DNA of 64,000 bases from Candidatus Gastranaerophilales bacterium (GCA_944323285.1 CALURV010000032.1:1-64000); one strand, 5' to 3'; shown: positions 45,434 to 55,952, counted from the first letter of the stretch. The notes: a model not told the origin generated them from the letters alone. A program made the numbers and translations.

Positions 45434-46489
45434 ATGGCATTTGAATCAAAAATTAAGACAATCGAATGGATTGGAAATATATCAAGGATAATAGACCAAA
45501 CCCTTTTACCTTACGAATTTAAAACTGTTGATATAAAAACATGTGATGAAATGTATAGTGCAATAAAAGATATGTTGGTAAGAGGTGCACCTGCAATAGG
45601 TATAGCAGGAGTTCATGGTATGGTTTTAGCCGCATTAGAACTTGGTGAGAAAATAAAAGATAAAAAATTATTTTTAGAAGAATTAAATAAAAAGGCTCAA
45701 TACTTAAAATCTTCAAGACCTACAGCTGTTAACCTTATGTGGGGTGTTGATAAACAAATGGAACTTGCAAAAAATATTAATGGCAGTATTGAAGAAATAA
45801 TAAAAAATTTAAAAGCAAACGGAATAAAACTTGAAAATGAAGATATAGAAATAAATAAAAGAATGGGAGATTATGGGGCAAGCATAGTTCCCAAAGGTGC
45901 TGCAATATTAACGCATTGTAATGCAGGAGCACTCGCTACAGTAGGGTATGGAACAGCCCTTGGAGTTATAAGAAGTGCATATGCAAAAGACCCTACTATT
46001 AAAGTTTTTGCTGACGAAACAAGACCAAGACAACAAGGTGCAAGACTTACAACCTGGGAACTTACTCAAGACGGAATTCCTACAACTCTTATTACTGATG
46101 GTATGTGTTCTTATTTTATGTCAAAAGGTATGATTGATATGGTTGTTGTAGGAGCAGATAGAATTGCGGCAAATGGCGATACTGCAAATAAAATTGGTAC
46201 TTATACTGTTGCAATTGCGGCAAAATATCATAATGTGCCATTTTATATAGCAGCACCACTTTCTACTATTGACATCTCTATAAAATCAGGTAATGAAATC
46301 CCGATTGAAGAACGCTCTCACGAAGAAGTTACGCACATTAACGGTGATTGGATTTGTGCTAAAGAAGTAAACATTATTAATCCTGGGTTTGATGTTACTC
46401 CTCATGAATTAATAACAGGAATAATTACTGAAAAAGGAATTCTAAAACCTGATTTTAAAGAATCTATTAAAAATGCTTTTCAAAATTAA
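45434..46489 (+). CDS. mtnA: S-methyl-5-thioribose-1-phosphate isomerase
   Basis: 351 residues. LVRGAPAIGIAGVHGM, THCNAGALATVGYGTALGVI, DETRPRQQGARLTTWEL and VVGADRIAANGDTANKIGTY are diagnostic for MtnA rather than eIF2B subunits. It acts in methionine salvage. No other mtn gene is seen nearby, so a role on ribose-1,5-bisphosphate-like substrates cannot be excluded. Confidence 0.93.
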   Translation: MAFESKIKTIEWIGNISRIIDQTLLPYEFKTVDIKTCDEMYSAIKDMLVRGAPAIGIAGVHGMVLAALELGEKIKDKKLFLEELNKKAQYLKSSRPTAVNLMWGVDKQMELAKNINGSIEEIIKNLKANGIKLENEDIEINKRMGDYGASIVPKGAAILTHCNAGALATVGYGTALGVIRSAYAKDPTIKVFADETRPRQQGARLTTWELTQDGIPTTLITDGMCSYFMSKGMIDMVVVGADRIAANGDTANKIGTYTVAIAAKYHNVPFYIAAPLSTIDISIKSGNEIPIEERSHEEVTHINGDWICAKEVNIINPGFDVTPHELITGIITEKGILKPDFKESIKNAFQN

Positions 46490-46503
46490 GGAACAAATAA
46501 TAT

Positions 46504-48294
46504 ATGTCAAAAAATAAAATAAAAAATTTTTCAATTTCAATTGTTTTAGTATTAATTTGTTTTTCAATTATATTTTTAACAAGTTATCTTTCACGCTACT
46601 CTACATTTTATGGCGACGATATGTCATACAGTCTTTATCAAAGAAGTATATTTGAAAATTTATTTCCTACAAATTTTCAAAGTGCATATCAACTTCATGC
46701 CGGCGGATATCTTTGTTTTTTTCTTACCAGTTTTTTTAATTATTTCCTTCCTCATTTATTACATGTCCATCCTGCAGATTTTATGAGCATTCCACATGGA
46801 ATAATTAAAGGTATTTTTTTGTGTATTATTTTAATTTCAATAACTAATTTCAGCTTTATTTATAAAAATTCTAAATTTTCAAAATTTATTATTTTAACAA
46901 TTTTATCAATGTACTTTTTTTTCTCTGTATTACAAATAAATTCATTCATTATAGGATGTAATCATTCTTTTTATAGATACATTTTTCCATTATTCTTTTT
47001 TAGTTATTTTTGGCAATTTATATATGAGAGAATTATCTTTAATTCTAAAAAAACCTTCTTATATAAAAATAATAATCTCAAACTTTTTTTTGCGATTCTT
47101 TCAGGATTTATTATAGGATCATCCTGCGAAATAATATTTTCTGTTTCAGCTTTATCAGCTATTTTTCTTATTTTATATAATGCTTTTATCTCTATTCTAA
47201 AAATAATCTATGACATTGTGTCATGTTTCTGTATAGAGGATGACTTGGAAATAAAGTACTTAATTTTTCCAAATAATAATAAAAAAATAAATATAAATAA
47301 TTATAAATTCAATCTGAATAAGAATTTCTATCTACCAGTCTTATCTTTATTCTTATCTATTATACTTTTTACGACTTCTAGAGGTTTCAGAAATGTAGCA
47401 ATAGAAAGAGGTGCTAATCAAATACATATTACACTTAATGAATTAAAAGAATTCTCCAATATTTTTACCCAAATTTATATTAAAGACGAAATAATATTAT
47501 GGATAATTTTTATTATCTTACTAACATTATCGGTTTATCTGACATATAAAAAACAATCAATAAAAAAAATAATATTTCCCATAATTTTACAATCATCAAT
47601 ATTAATATCGATATTTTCACTTGTTTTATGCGGTAAAACCTACTATGAAGGAGGGAAATTTTGGTTAATACATCCTAATATTATTATTTTATACAAAATA
47701 ATTATTTTTTATGGAATTTTAATATTATATAGCTATTTAAGCAGATATTTAACATATATTATAAAAAACAAAAATGCATTAAATATAATAAAAATAATAT
47801 CTACAATTCTTTTACTATTATCTATAGGTATTTATACACCAATTATAAAAAAATCAATAGAACAATCCTGCTGGTATAACGATTATAGTATTTTGAGTAA
47901 AACAAAGAAAATAAATTATATTATAGAAAAAATATTCAAATTTTATTATGAACAAAATAAAACACCATATTTTCCTATAGAATTATCTGAAATATCTATG
48001 CCATATAAAGGATATTTTATATGGAATAGAGATTGCAAAGAAACGAGTAATAATTGCTGTTCAAGAAGCCTTCTTACAACAGAGTATCTTCCGAAAATGT
48101 ACTCAGACAAAAATACAATAAATTATACATATTGTTTTAGTGAAAAAGCTATTGAACAATTCTATAACGATGGCGGAGAAATTACAGATAATGAAATAAA
48201 AAATATAAAATTTGATAATATAAAGCAGAACAAAATAATAGAAGGTAAAAAATTGAATCCAGAAGAAATTCAAGAATTTTTTCCAATATTTTAA
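46504..48294 (+). CDS. Large multi-pass membrane protein, possibly GT-C type
   Basis: 596 residues with about 11-12 hydrophobic spans. Between the first two spans is an acidic loop (YSTFYGDDMSYSLYQ), the position of the catalytic Asp pair in many GT-C lipid-linked glycosyltransferases and DUF6056-like proteins. The last 120 residues are soluble, with CKETSNNCCSRSLL as a cysteine cluster. The activity is a guess. It follows mtnA by 14 bp. Confidence 0.7.
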   Translation: MSKNKIKNFSISIVLVLICFSIIFLTSYLSRYSTFYGDDMSYSLYQRSIFENLFPTNFQSAYQLHAGGYLCFFLTSFFNYFLPHLLHVHPADFMSIPHGIIKGIFLCIILISITNFSFIYKNSKFSKFIILTILSMYFFFSVLQINSFIIGCNHSFYRYIFPLFFFSYFWQFIYERIIFNSKKTFLYKNNNLKLFFAILSGFIIGSSCEIIFSVSALSAIFLILYNAFISILKIIYDIVSCFCIEDDLEIKYLIFPNNNKKININNYKFNLNKNFYLPVLSLFLSIILFTTSRGFRNVAIERGANQIHITLNELKEFSNIFTQIYIKDEIILWIIFIILLTLSVYLTYKKQSIKKIIFPIILQSSILISIFSLVLCGKTYYEGGKFWLIHPNIIILYKIIIFYGILILYSYLSRYLTYIIKNKNALNIIKIISTILLLLSIGIYTPIIKKSIEQSCWYNDYSILSKTKKINYIIEKIFKFYYEQNKTPYFPIELSEISMPYKGYFIWNRDCKETSNNCCSRSLLTTEYLPKMYSDKNTINYTYCFSEKAIEQFYNDGGEITDNEIKNIKFDNIKQNKIIEGKKLNPEEIQEFFPIF

Positions 48295-48321
48295 TAAACT
48301 ACATATGACTAAACTATTAAT

Positions 48322-48349
48322 TTGAAATTTCTGAAGAAAATGATATAAT
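48322..48349 (+). promoter_or_regulatory. Promoter of the first ompH-like gene
   Basis: TTGAAA (48322-48327), 16 bases, TATAAT (48344-48349) preceded by TGA (extended -10). About 41 bases to the ATG. Confidence 0.75.
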
Positions 48350-48390
48350 CATTATAAATTTTTAATAAAATTTAATAAAAGGAGTTAAAT

Positions 48391-48858
48391 ATGAACAATA
48401 ATTTAAAAGTATTAACAGTTTCTTTAGTAGCTTTTGGTCTTGGACTTGGTTTTGCAAATTATGCAATGTCAGATACACCTGCTACATTTAAAGTTGCTGT
48501 TGTAAATGTACCCCAAATAGTTGAATCATCAGCACAAGTTAAAGCATTAAAAGAGCAAAACAGTAAAAATGTTCAAGAACTTGCAAAGCTTGGTGAAACT
48601 GCTCAAAATGCCATAAGCAAAGAAAAAGATGAGAAAAAACAAAAAGCATTAAGAGAAAAATATCAAAAGGAATTTCAAGCAAAAAGAACCGCAATGACAA
48701 AATCATACGAAAAGAAATTAATTGAAATAGATAATAATATTTCAAATGTAATTAATGCTCAAGCAAAAGCACAAGGATATGATTTAGTTCTTGCAAAAGG
48801 TGCTGTGTTAATGGGCGGTACTGATATAACAAATGAAATAGCAAAACAAATTAAATAA
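48391..48858 (+). CDS. OmpH/Skp-like periplasmic chaperone, copy 1
   Basis: 155 residues with a signal peptide (VSLVAFGLGLGFANYAMS). VAVVNVPQIVESSAQVKALK, a long charged helical arm, and YDLVLAKGAVLMGGTDITNE at the end are the OmpH/Skp pattern: jellyfish-like trimers that hold unfolded outer-membrane proteins. Its presence supports a second membrane. A strong terminator follows, so it is monocistronic. Confidence 0.88.
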   Translation: MNNNLKVLTVSLVAFGLGLGFANYAMSDTPATFKVAVVNVPQIVESSAQVKALKEQNSKNVQELAKLGETAQNAISKEKDEKKQKALREKYQKEFQAKRTAMTKSYEKKLIEIDNNISNVINAQAKAQGYDLVLAKGAVLMGGTDITNEIAKQIK

Positions 48859-48877
48859 GATACTAAATAAAAATATA

Positions 48878-48910
48878 AAAAAGGAAAGGATTATAATCCT
48901 TTCCTTTTTT
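48878..48910 (+). terminator. Intrinsic terminator
   Basis: AAGGAAAGGATTATAATCCT continues to a fully self-complementary stem flanked by A- and T-runs. Works for both the ompH gene and convergent aroF. Confidence 0.9.
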
Positions 48911-48926
48911 ATATTACCCGAAAAAA

Positions 48927-49937
48927 TTAAAAAGTCTTTTTAACAACAACCGCAAGAGCTTTTAAATCTTTAAATAATTCAGCGAATTCCTCAGGATATA
49001 ATGACTGAGCACCATCACATAAAGCGCAGTCAGGATTATTATGAACCTCAATAACTAAGCCATCAGCTCCAGCTGCAACTGCAGCTTTAGACATTGGAGC
49101 AACCTTATCTCTTAATCCTGTTGCATGGCTTGGGTCAACAATAACAGGAAGATGACTTATTTTTTGTACAACAGGAATTGCAGATATATCAAGAGTATTT
49201 CTTGTCATATTCTCAAACGTTCTTATTCCCCTTTCGCATAAGATAACTTCTCTATTACCGCCTGACATAATATATTCAGCAGACATAAGCCATTCTTCTA
49301 TAGTTGCACTTAAACCTCGTTTTAACATTACAGGTTTTCTTACTTCACCAAGGCTTTTTAACAAATTAAAGTTTTGCATATTCCTTGCCCCAACCTGAAG
49401 TATATCAACATATTTTAAAAACATAGGAATTTGATTAACTTCCATAACTTCAGAGGTAACGGCCATATTGTATTTATCAGCAACTTTTCTCAATATTTTA
49501 AGACCTTCTTCCCCAAGTCCTTGAAATGCATAAGGAGAAGTTCTTGGTTTAAAAGCACCACCTCTTAATATACGAACTCCACTATTATATAATTTCTCAG
49601 CAGTTTCATCCATTTGTTCATAAGTTTCAACACTACACGGTCCTGCTATCATACCTATATGTGTTCCGCCAAACTTTATTCCGTTTACTTCTATTATAGT
49701 ATTATCAGGTTTAAATACTCTGCTTACAAGCTTATATGGAGAAGTTATCCTTATTACTTCTTTTACGCCATCTAATAGTTCTATATCTCTTTTATCTATA
49801 ATTTTTCGGCCTACACATCCAATTACAGTATGATCTTCACCTCTTGATATATGAGCATCAAATCCCCTTTGTTTTATAAATTCAATAACTTTTTGGATTT
49901 TATCTTCACTTGCATGACTCTGCATTACGATAAGCAT
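48927..49937 (-). CDS. aroF: 3-deoxy-7-phosphoheptulonate synthase (beta type)
   Basis: 336 residues. The ferredoxin-like N-terminal domain (residues 1-70, [15 protein letters not shown]) is followed by the barrel: [42 protein letters not shown] and [14 protein letters not shown]. First step of the shikimate route. The N-terminal domain typically mediates Phe/Tyr inhibition. AGGAGAG precedes the ATG. Confidence 0.95.
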   Translation of the reverse strand: MLIVMQSHASEDKIQKVIEFIKQRGFDAHISRGEDHTVIGCVGRKIIDKRDIELLDGVKEVIRITSPYKLVSRVFKPDNTIIEVNGIKFGGTHIGMIAGPCSVETYEQMDETAEKLYNSGVRILRGGAFKPRTSPYAFQGLGEEGLKILRKVADKYNMAVTSEVMEVNQIPMFLKYVDILQVGARNMQNFNLLKSLGEVRKPVMLKRGLSATIEEWLMSAEYIMSGGNREVILCERGIRTFENMTRNTLDISAIPVVQKISHLPVIVDPSHATGLRDKVAPMSKAAVAAGADGLVIEVHNNPDCALCDGAQSLYPEEFAELFKDLKALAVVVKKTF

Positions 49938-50068
49938 AATTCACTCTCTCCTGATATTATTCTTCTTAATCATATCACACAAATACTAATGTCAATTGAA
50001 TTTATATTTATAATAGCTTGTATTTATCAACATCATTTGTTAAAATTAACTTAAAATAGGAGGCTATA

Positions 50069-50521
50069 ATGTTTAAATTTAAATTTATTTTAACTGCATT
50101 AATATTAATGTTTGCTACAAGTTTATCAGCTAATGCTTATACTATAGGTTATGCGGATTTTCAAAAAGTAATTTCTGAATATACTTATGCTCGTAATGCA
50201 TATAAAGATATTGATAATAAACTTCTTGAACTTCAACAATATGCTATAGATAAAGATAAACAATATAAAACTATTGAATCACCAATACAAAAAAAGACTT
50301 TTGAACAACAAATACAAAAAGAATTTAAAACAAAAGAAGATAAAATATATGATTTAAAAGTCAGTAAAGAAAAAGAAATTCAAACTAATATCTTAAATGC
50401 ATCAAAAGCAGTAGCCGCAAGCAAAAAACTTGATGTCATTCTTGACTATGGTGTTGTATATGCTGGCGGTGTTGATGTAACTAATGATATCATACAATAC
50501 TTAAATTCAAACAAAAAATAA
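50069..50521 (+). CDS. OmpH/Skp-like periplasmic chaperone, copy 2
   Basis: 150 residues with signal peptide (FILTALILMFATSLSANA). IGYADFQKVISEYTYARNAY, a charged helical arm and LDVILDYGVVYAGGVDVTND match the OmpH/Skp fold. It differs strongly from the gene at 48.4 kb in sequence, so it is not a recent duplicate. AGGAGG precedes the ATG. Confidence 0.87.
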   Translation: MFKFKFILTALILMFATSLSANAYTIGYADFQKVISEYTYARNAYKDIDNKLLELQQYAIDKDKQYKTIESPIQKKTFEQQIQKEFKTKEDKIYDLKVSKEKEIQTNILNASKAVAASKKLDVILDYGVVYAGGVDVTNDIIQYLNSNKK

Positions 50522-50535
50522 GATAAAATAATTTT

Positions 50536-50590
50536 AAAATAGAGAAGCCCTAAGGATATTATTAAATAGAAAAAGGCTTCTCTATTTTAT
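50536..50590 (+). terminator. Intrinsic terminator
   Basis: AAAATAGAGAAGCC and GGCTTCTCTATTTT form a perfect 14-bp stem around a 25-base loop, followed by ATTTC. Confidence 0.85.
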
Positions 50591-50615
50591 TTCTATAAAT
50601 GAAAACGGGGTTCAT

Positions 50616-51920
50616 ATGAAGATTATTGATATTATTGAAAAAAAGAAAAAAGGAAAAGCTCTTACTCAGGAAGAAATCAAATTCTTTATTGATGGGATTA
50701 TGAATAATACAATAGAAGATTATCAAGTAAGTGCATTATTAATGGCAATATATTTTAAAGGCATGAATATTGATGAAACAACTTGGCTTACAAAATATAT
50801 GGTAGAATCGGGTGAAATATTAGATTTATCTGATATTTCTCACGACATTATAGATAAACATTCTACAGGCGGAGTAGGAGATAAAATAACATTAATTTTT
50901 CTGCCATTAATGGCAGCAGCCGGATTATATACAGCAAAACTCTCTGGAAGAGGACTTGGCCATACCGGAGGTACTATAGATAAACTTGAATCTATTCCTA
51001 ATTTTAGAACAGATTTATCTATAGAAGAATTTAAAGATAAAGTAAAAATACACAAAACCGCAATAGCAGCACAAACTCTATCTTTAGCACCGGCAGATGG
51101 TAAATTATATGCCTTAAGAGATGTAACTTCGACCGTAGATATTATTCCGTTAATTGCATCATCAGTTGTATCAAAAAAGATTGCATCGGGTGCTAATCAC
51201 ATAATACTAGATGTTAAATATGGTTCAGGCGCTTTTTTAAAAACAGCAAAAGAAGCTCAAAAACTGTCAGAAGTAATGGTTGAAGTAGGTAAACGTTTAA
51301 ACAGAAACATTTGCGCAGTAATAAGTTCTATGGACCAGCCTTTAGGAAGAGCTATAGGTAATTCTGTTGAGATTGAAGAGGTCATTGAATTTTTAAAAGG
51401 TAATATTGAACCTGATTTAAAAGAAGTAACATATACCCTTGCTCATAGTGCCTTTGAAAAAGCAGGAAAGTTCAAGTCAAAAAAAGAATCTTATAAATTT
51501 TTAGATGATTTAATTAAATCAGGTAAAGCTCTTGAAAAATTTAGAGAAATTATTAAATCTCAATATGGTGATGACAGGGTTATTGATGATTATACAAAAC
51601 TTCCTCAATCTTCTATAAAATATGAAGTAAAATCAGAAAAAGACGGTTTTGTAGAAAATATTGATGCACTAAAAGTTGCGAAAGCTTGTAAAAACTTAGG
51701 TGCAGGTAGAGAAAAGAAATCTGATGAAATAGACTACAGTGCAGGAATATACTTAACTCAAAAATACAAAGAACCTGTAAAAAAAGGTGAAACAATTGCT
51801 GTAATTTATACAAATAAAAAAGAAACAATTAAAGAAGCTGAAAATTTAATTTTATCAGCATATAAAATTTCAAAAAAAGAACCTGATGATATTTCTTTAA
51901 TTTATAAAATTATTCATTAA
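50616..51920 (+). CDS. Pyrimidine-nucleoside phosphorylase
   Basis: 434 residues. DKHSTGGVGDKITLIFLPLM (phosphate site), KLSGRGLGHTGGTIDKLES and LYALRDVTSTVDIIPLIASS are diagnostic of the thymidine/pyrimidine phosphorylase family (Pdp/DeoA). It splits uridine or thymidine to base and sugar phosphate. KSGRGLGHTGGT plus the overall length favour Pdp. A strong terminator follows. Confidence 0.94.
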   Translation: MKIIDIIEKKKKGKALTQEEIKFFIDGIMNNTIEDYQVSALLMAIYFKGMNIDETTWLTKYMVESGEILDLSDISHDIIDKHSTGGVGDKITLIFLPLMAAAGLYTAKLSGRGLGHTGGTIDKLESIPNFRTDLSIEEFKDKVKIHKTAIAAQTLSLAPADGKLYALRDVTSTVDIIPLIASSVVSKKIASGANHIILDVKYGSGAFLKTAKEAQKLSEVMVEVGKRLNRNICAVISSMDQPLGRAIGNSVEIEEVIEFLKGNIEPDLKEVTYTLAHSAFEKAGKFKSKKESYKFLDDLIKSGKALEKFREIIKSQYGDDRVIDDYTKLPQSSIKYEVKSEKDGFVENIDALKVAKACKNLGAGREKKSDEIDYSAGIYLTQKYKEPVKKGETIAVIYTNKKETIKEAENLILSAYKISKKEPDDISLIYKIIH

Positions 51921-51953
51921 AAAAGAACCCTGATAATATCAGGGTTCTTTTTT
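51919..51953. terminator. Bidirectional terminator
   Basis: AAAAGAACCCTGAT and ATCAGGGTTCTTTT form the stem, with A/T runs for both strands; ends the phosphorylase gene and clpX. Confidence 0.92.
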
Positions 51954-53301
51954 ATGCTATCTCTTCATTATTTTTTAATTGAGGTTTAATATCAGCTGTT
52001 TCTACTTGTGGTTTATCAAGTTTAGTAGGCAATTTTATTAATTCAGCCCCATTTTCTTTTTTCTTTTTAACCATATCAGCTGTAACAACAAATTCCTTGA
52101 CATCACCTTGTTCGGGAATTTCATACATAATATCAAGCATAATTTCTTCAACAATAGAACGAAGAGCTCTGGCACCTGTCTTACGCTTGATAGCTTCTTC
52201 AGCAATTAAGTCAACAGCTTCAGGGTCAAATTTTAACTCAACGCCATCCATATTTAATAAACATTGATATTGCTTTAACAACGCATTTTTAGGCTGAGTA
52301 AGAATATTCTTTAATGTGGCTTCATCAAGCGGATCCAAAACTGCATAAACAGGAACTCTTCCTATAAATTCAGGAATTAAACCAAACTTTAATAAATCTT
52401 CGGGCTGCAATTTTTTCAACATTTTTGCAGCTTCAAGTTCTTTTTCAGCCTGAGTTTTAGCCATGCCTGCCCCAAAACCTATTGTAGCAGAATCCCCTGC
52501 ACGTCTTTCAACTATTTTATCAAGCCCAACAAAAGCACCACCGACAATAAATAAAATATTAGCAGTATTAATTTGTATGAATTCCTGATGCGGATGTTTT
52601 CTGCCGCCTTGAGGCGGAACATTTGCAACAGTACCTTCTATCATTTTTAATAAAGCCTGTTGAACACCTTCACCTGAGACATCTCTAGTAATACTTGTGT
52701 TTTCAGATTTTCTTGATATTTTATCAATTTCATCAATATAAATAATACCTCTTTCAGCCTTTTGAGCGTCAAAATCAGCATTTTGATAAAGTCTTAATAA
52801 AATATTTTCAACATCATCACCAACATAACCTGCTTCCGTTAAAGTTGTAGCATCTGCAATAGCAAAAGGGACATCAAGCATCTTAGCAAGAGTTTGAGCT
52901 AATAATGTTTTACCGCTTCCTGTAGGTCCCACAAGTAAAATATTACTTTTCTGAATTTCCACTTGCTGTTCATCAGCAGAAGCATTATGAGCAATACGTT
53001 TATAATGATTATAAACAGCAACAGATAAAACTTTTTTAGCATCATCTTGACCAATAATATATTCATCAAGATATTTCTTTATCTCATGTGGTTTTGGCAC
53101 TTTAGTAATATCTGTTTCTTTAATCTCTGTATCTTCGGTTTTATCCTTATTTTCCAGAAATTCTTCATCTAAAATTTCATTACAAAGTTCAACACATTCA
53201 TCACAAATATATACATCTGGTCCTGCAATAAGCTTTTTAACTTGTTCTTGTGTTTTACCGCAAAATGAACATTTTAAACGACTATCGTCATGCGCTGCCA
53301 T
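51952..53301 (-). CDS. clpX: ATP-dependent Clp protease ATP-binding subunit
   Basis: 449 residues. N-terminal zinc finger ([20 protein letters not shown]), Walker [19 protein letters not shown], Walker [12 protein letters not shown], and sensor-2 region [14 protein letters not shown]. The IGF loop that docks ClpP is TIGFGAG. Unfolds substrates for ClpP. It starts three bases after clpP with AGGAGA inside clpP's end. Confidence 0.97.
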   Translation of the reverse strand: MAAHDDSRLKCSFCGKTQEQVKKLIAGPDVYICDECVELCNEILDEEFLENKDKTEDTEIKETDITKVPKPHEIKKYLDEYIIGQDDAKKVLSVAVYNHYKRIAHNASADEQQVEIQKSNILLVGPTGSGKTLLAQTLAKMLDVPFAIADATTLTEAGYVGDDVENILLRLYQNADFDAQKAERGIIYIDEIDKISRKSENTSITRDVSGEGVQQALLKMIEGTVANVPPQGGRKHPHQEFIQINTANILFIVGGAFVGLDKIVERRAGDSATIGFGAGMAKTQAEKELEAAKMLKKLQPEDLLKFGLIPEFIGRVPVYAVLDPLDEATLKNILTQPKNALLKQYQCLLNMDGVELKFDPEAVDLIAEEAIKRKTGARALRSIVEEIMLDIMYEIPEQGDVKEFVVTADMVKKKKENGAELIKLPTKLDKPQVETADIKPQLKNNEEIA

Positions 53302-53304
53302 TAA

Positions 53305-53913
53305 CTATATCTCCTGACTTGGTTTAGGTTGTGTATTAACAGTAACAACTTTATCAATCATACCATAAGCTAAAGCTTCTTCCGGAGTCATGATATAATC
53401 TCTGTCTGTATCTTTTTCAATCTTTTTAATAGATTGTCCTGTATTTTTAGCTAAAATTTCATTTAATGATTTTTTAATTCTGATAATTTCAGCAGCTTGA
53501 ATTTCAATATCAGTAGCCTGACCTTGAGCGCCGCCTAAAGGTTGGTGAATTAAAACTCTTGAATGAGGTAGAGCCATTCTTTTTCCGGGAGTTCCTGAAG
53601 ATAATAAGAACGCACCCATAGATGCAGCTTGTCCTAAACATATTGTAGATACATCTGCTCTTATATGCTGCATTGTATCATATATTGCAAAACCTGCTGT
53701 TACACTTCCTCCTGGAGAATTAATATATAACATGATATCTTTCTCCGGATTCTCGCTATCTAACAATAATAGCTGTGCAACAATTAAATTTGCAACCATA
53801 TCATCAATAGGGGTACCTAAGAAAATGATTCTTTCTCTCAATAATCTGGAGAAAATATCAAATGATCTTTCACCTCTGCTTGATTGTTCTATAACTACGG
53901 GTACAAAACTCAT
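53305..53913 (-). CDS. clpP: ATP-dependent Clp protease proteolytic subunit
   Basis: 202 residues. S98 in [11 protein letters not shown] and H123 in [14 protein letters not shown] are two of the triad residues; [19 protein letters not shown] is the preceding motif. Forms a tetradecameric protease with ClpX. Middle gene of tig-clpP-clpX. AAAGGGA before the ATG. Confidence 0.97.
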   Translation of the reverse strand: MSFVPVVIEQSSRGERSFDIFSRLLRERIIFLGTPIDDMVANLIVAQLLLLDSENPEKDIMLYINSPGGSVTAGFAIYDTMQHIRADVSTICLGQAASMGAFLLSSGTPGKRMALPHSRVLIHQPLGGAQGQATDIEIQAAEIIRIKKSLNEILAKNTGQSIKKIEKDTDRDYIMTPEEALAYGMIDKVVTVNTQPKPSQEI

Positions 53914-53941
53914 ATTTTTCCCTTTCTAATATCCTAGTTAA

Positions 53942-55243
53942 TTATTTATTTACATAATTTATTTTTGCATTATCTAATAATAATTTAGTAACTTTTTCGG
54001 TTATAACCTGTTGGTTAATTGAGTGTAATAAGTTAACATTCTTTTGAATTTCTGCCACTATATTATCAGGTGTTGTTCTATATATAGCAGCCAAATCACC
54101 TATTTTTTTCTGTATATCTTCTTGAGTTACAGATAAATTTTCAGTTTGTGCAATTTTCCCTATAATCAAAGAAGTTTTAATTCTTTTAACAGCTTCCTCT
54201 TTTAATTGTTCATATACTTTTTGATGACCTTCTTTTTCAAGCATTTTATCAAAGTTACCACCTTGCATATTAACTCTTTGTTTAAATTCTCCCATTAATG
54301 CTTGAATTTCTCTATTTATCATTGCATCTTGTATCTTTATATCAATTTTTTCAAATAAAGTATCGAGTATTTTTTCAGTAGCTCTTTTATCATTTTCTGC
54401 TTTTGCAGTATTATCAACATATTTTTGAATATCTTCTTTTAGAGCCTCTAAAGTTGTAAATTTAGGATTTACTCTTTTTGCCAAATCATCATTTATTTCA
54501 GGAAGAACTTTTTCTTTTATTGAATTAATTTTTATATTAAATTCAGCGTCCTTACCTTTTAATTTTTCATCATGATATTCATCAGGGAATTTAACATTTA
54601 TTTTAAATTCTTCACCTGTTGCTTTATCAACAAGCTGTTCGGCAAAACCCGGAATAAAGTTAGAATGAGCTAAATCAAGCATATAACCTTTAGCACTACC
54701 GCCTTTAATTTCTTCACCTTCTACATAACCGTTAAAATCTATATTTACAATATCTGTATCTTTGGATTTTCTATCTGTAACATCATTTAATGAAGCAAAT
54801 CTGTCTTGAAGTGTTTTCAATTCTTTTTCTACAGCGTCATCAGCTTTTTTAAATTCTTCTATTTGTATATCTAAACCTTTATAATCACATAAATTAACTT
54901 CAGGTCTTAATTCAAATTTAGCAACTACTTTTAAAGTCTTATCATCAGCAAATTCATAAGACTCAACATTAGGTGCACTAACTAAATCAAAATTATTTTC
55001 AGTAATAGCAGATTCAAAAATTGTAGGTAATAAACTATCTAAAACTTCTCTTTGAAGAGCTGCAATACCAACATATTTTTCTAATACTAATTTTGGAGCT
55101 TTTCCTTGTCTAAAACCCGGTACATTAACCTTTTGAGCAAGTTTTCTGCAAGCTTTATCATACTCAAAAGAAGTAACTGCAGGTTCTATTTCAATGTTTA
55201 ATTTAACTTCATTGTTGTCTAATTTTTCGATTGTAACTGTCAT
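53942..55243 (-). CDS. tig: Trigger factor
   Basis: 433 residues from ATG 55243 (AGGTG upstream); the frame extends to 55276 without a ribosome site. The ribosome-binding motif is GFRQGKAPK near residue 46. The PPIase region has DIVNIDFNGYVEGEEI. The C-terminal helical chaperone arms follow. It holds nascent chains at the ribosome exit. First gene of tig-clpP-clpX, the order found in cyanobacteria and many other bacteria. Confidence 0.95.
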   Translation of the reverse strand: MTVTIEKLDNNEVKLNIEIEPAVTSFEYDKACRKLAQKVNVPGFRQGKAPKLVLEKYVGIAALQREVLDSLLPTIFESAITENNFDLVSAPNVESYEFADDKTLKVVAKFELRPEVNLCDYKGLDIQIEEFKKADDAVEKELKTLQDRFASLNDVTDRKSKDTDIVNIDFNGYVEGEEIKGGSAKGYMLDLAHSNFIPGFAEQLVDKATGEEFKINVKFPDEYHDEKLKGKDAEFNIKINSIKEKVLPEINDDLAKRVNPKFTTLEALKEDIQKYVDNTAKAENDKRATEKILDTLFEKIDIKIQDAMINREIQALMGEFKQRVNMQGGNFDKMLEKEGHQKVYEQLKEEAVKRIKTSLIIGKIAQTENLSVTQEDIQKKIGDLAAIYRTTPDNIVAEIQKNVNLLHSINQQVITEKVTKLLLDNAKINYVNK

Positions 55244-55316
55244 TGTTTCACCTTTTCTAATTAATTTGATTTTCACATGCCCTAAAAGATAGAAAACCTA
55301 TCTTACTACAGATAAG

Positions 55317-55343
55317 ATTATAACATAAATATATTTCTTTCAA
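55317..55343 (-). promoter_or_regulatory. Promoter of tig-clpP-clpX
   Basis: On the minus strand TTGAAA (55343-55338), 15 bases, TATAAT (55322-55317) with TGT before it (extended -10). The leader of about 65 bases holds a GATAG/CTATC hairpin. Confidence 0.6.
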
Positions 55344-55399
55344 GAAAAATAGACAATTTAGAGTACTATTAAAAATAATATAGTCTATAAAGATTATGT

Positions 55400-55405
55400 T
55401 ATAAT
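55400..55405 (+). promoter_or_regulatory. Extended -10 of the POTRA protein gene
   Basis: TGTTATAAT is a full extended -10, 20 bases before the ATG at 55426; GTGAGGATG gives the ribosome site. Confidence 0.55.
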
Positions 55406-55425
55406 ATAAAAAAAGTGAGGATGAT

Positions 55426-55893
55426 ATGAAAAAATTATTTATTATATTAGGTATTATTTTGTTTACACATAACATTTGTTTTGCATCAGCAATGGGAGGA
55501 TATGATGCAGGAAGCATTAACAGTCAATATATGCGTGATTTAAGAATTCATGAAATGGCTACGAGAGAAAGAAATAAAAATGCAATAATTAATACAAATG
55601 TAAAAAAAGAAAATCAAATACCAACTATTCCTGCAGCCTCAACAATTAAAACAGTCAAATTTATTAATAATAAATCAATTCCGTCAAGTGATTTAACAAG
55701 AATTTTAGCAGGCAAATTAAATGTAGCTGCAACAGAAGAATCAATAGCAGACATAAGAAAACAAGTTATTAAATATTATCAAGCAAATGGATTTTATTCT
55801 GCACTTGCTTTTCCTGATACAAGTAATCTAAAATCAGGAGAACTTATCATAGAAATAAGAGAAGGCAGTAAAAACTCAATTGTTGTTGAATAA
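55426..55893 (+). CDS. Exported stand-alone POTRA-domain protein
   Basis: 155 residues. A signal peptide (LFIILGIILFTHNICFASA), a polar linker, then one POTRA domain (about 80-155): TVKFINNKSIPSSDLTRIL, ESIADIRKQVIKYYQANGFY, GELIIEIREG. The pattern is that of FhaC/ShlB/Omp85 POTRA repeats, but no beta-barrel follows; the natural stop ends the protein. It may act as a periplasmic adaptor for an outer-membrane assembly machine. A terminator follows. Confidence 0.8.
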   Translation: MKKLFIILGIILFTHNICFASAMGGYDAGSINSQYMRDLRIHEMATRERNKNAIINTNVKKENQIPTIPAASTIKTVKFINNKSIPSSDLTRILAGKLNVAATEESIADIRKQVIKYYQANGFYSALAFPDTSNLKSGELIIEIREGSKNSIVVE

Positions 55894-55912
55894 GTTATCA
55901 TTTTAATAAATT

Positions 55913-55952
55913 AAAAATTACACATTAAGATAAACTTAATGTGTAATTTTTT
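55913..55952 (+). terminator. Intrinsic terminator
   Basis: AAATTACACATTAAG and CTTAATGTGTAATTT form a 15-bp stem with a 5-base loop, followed by T. Confidence 0.93.
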
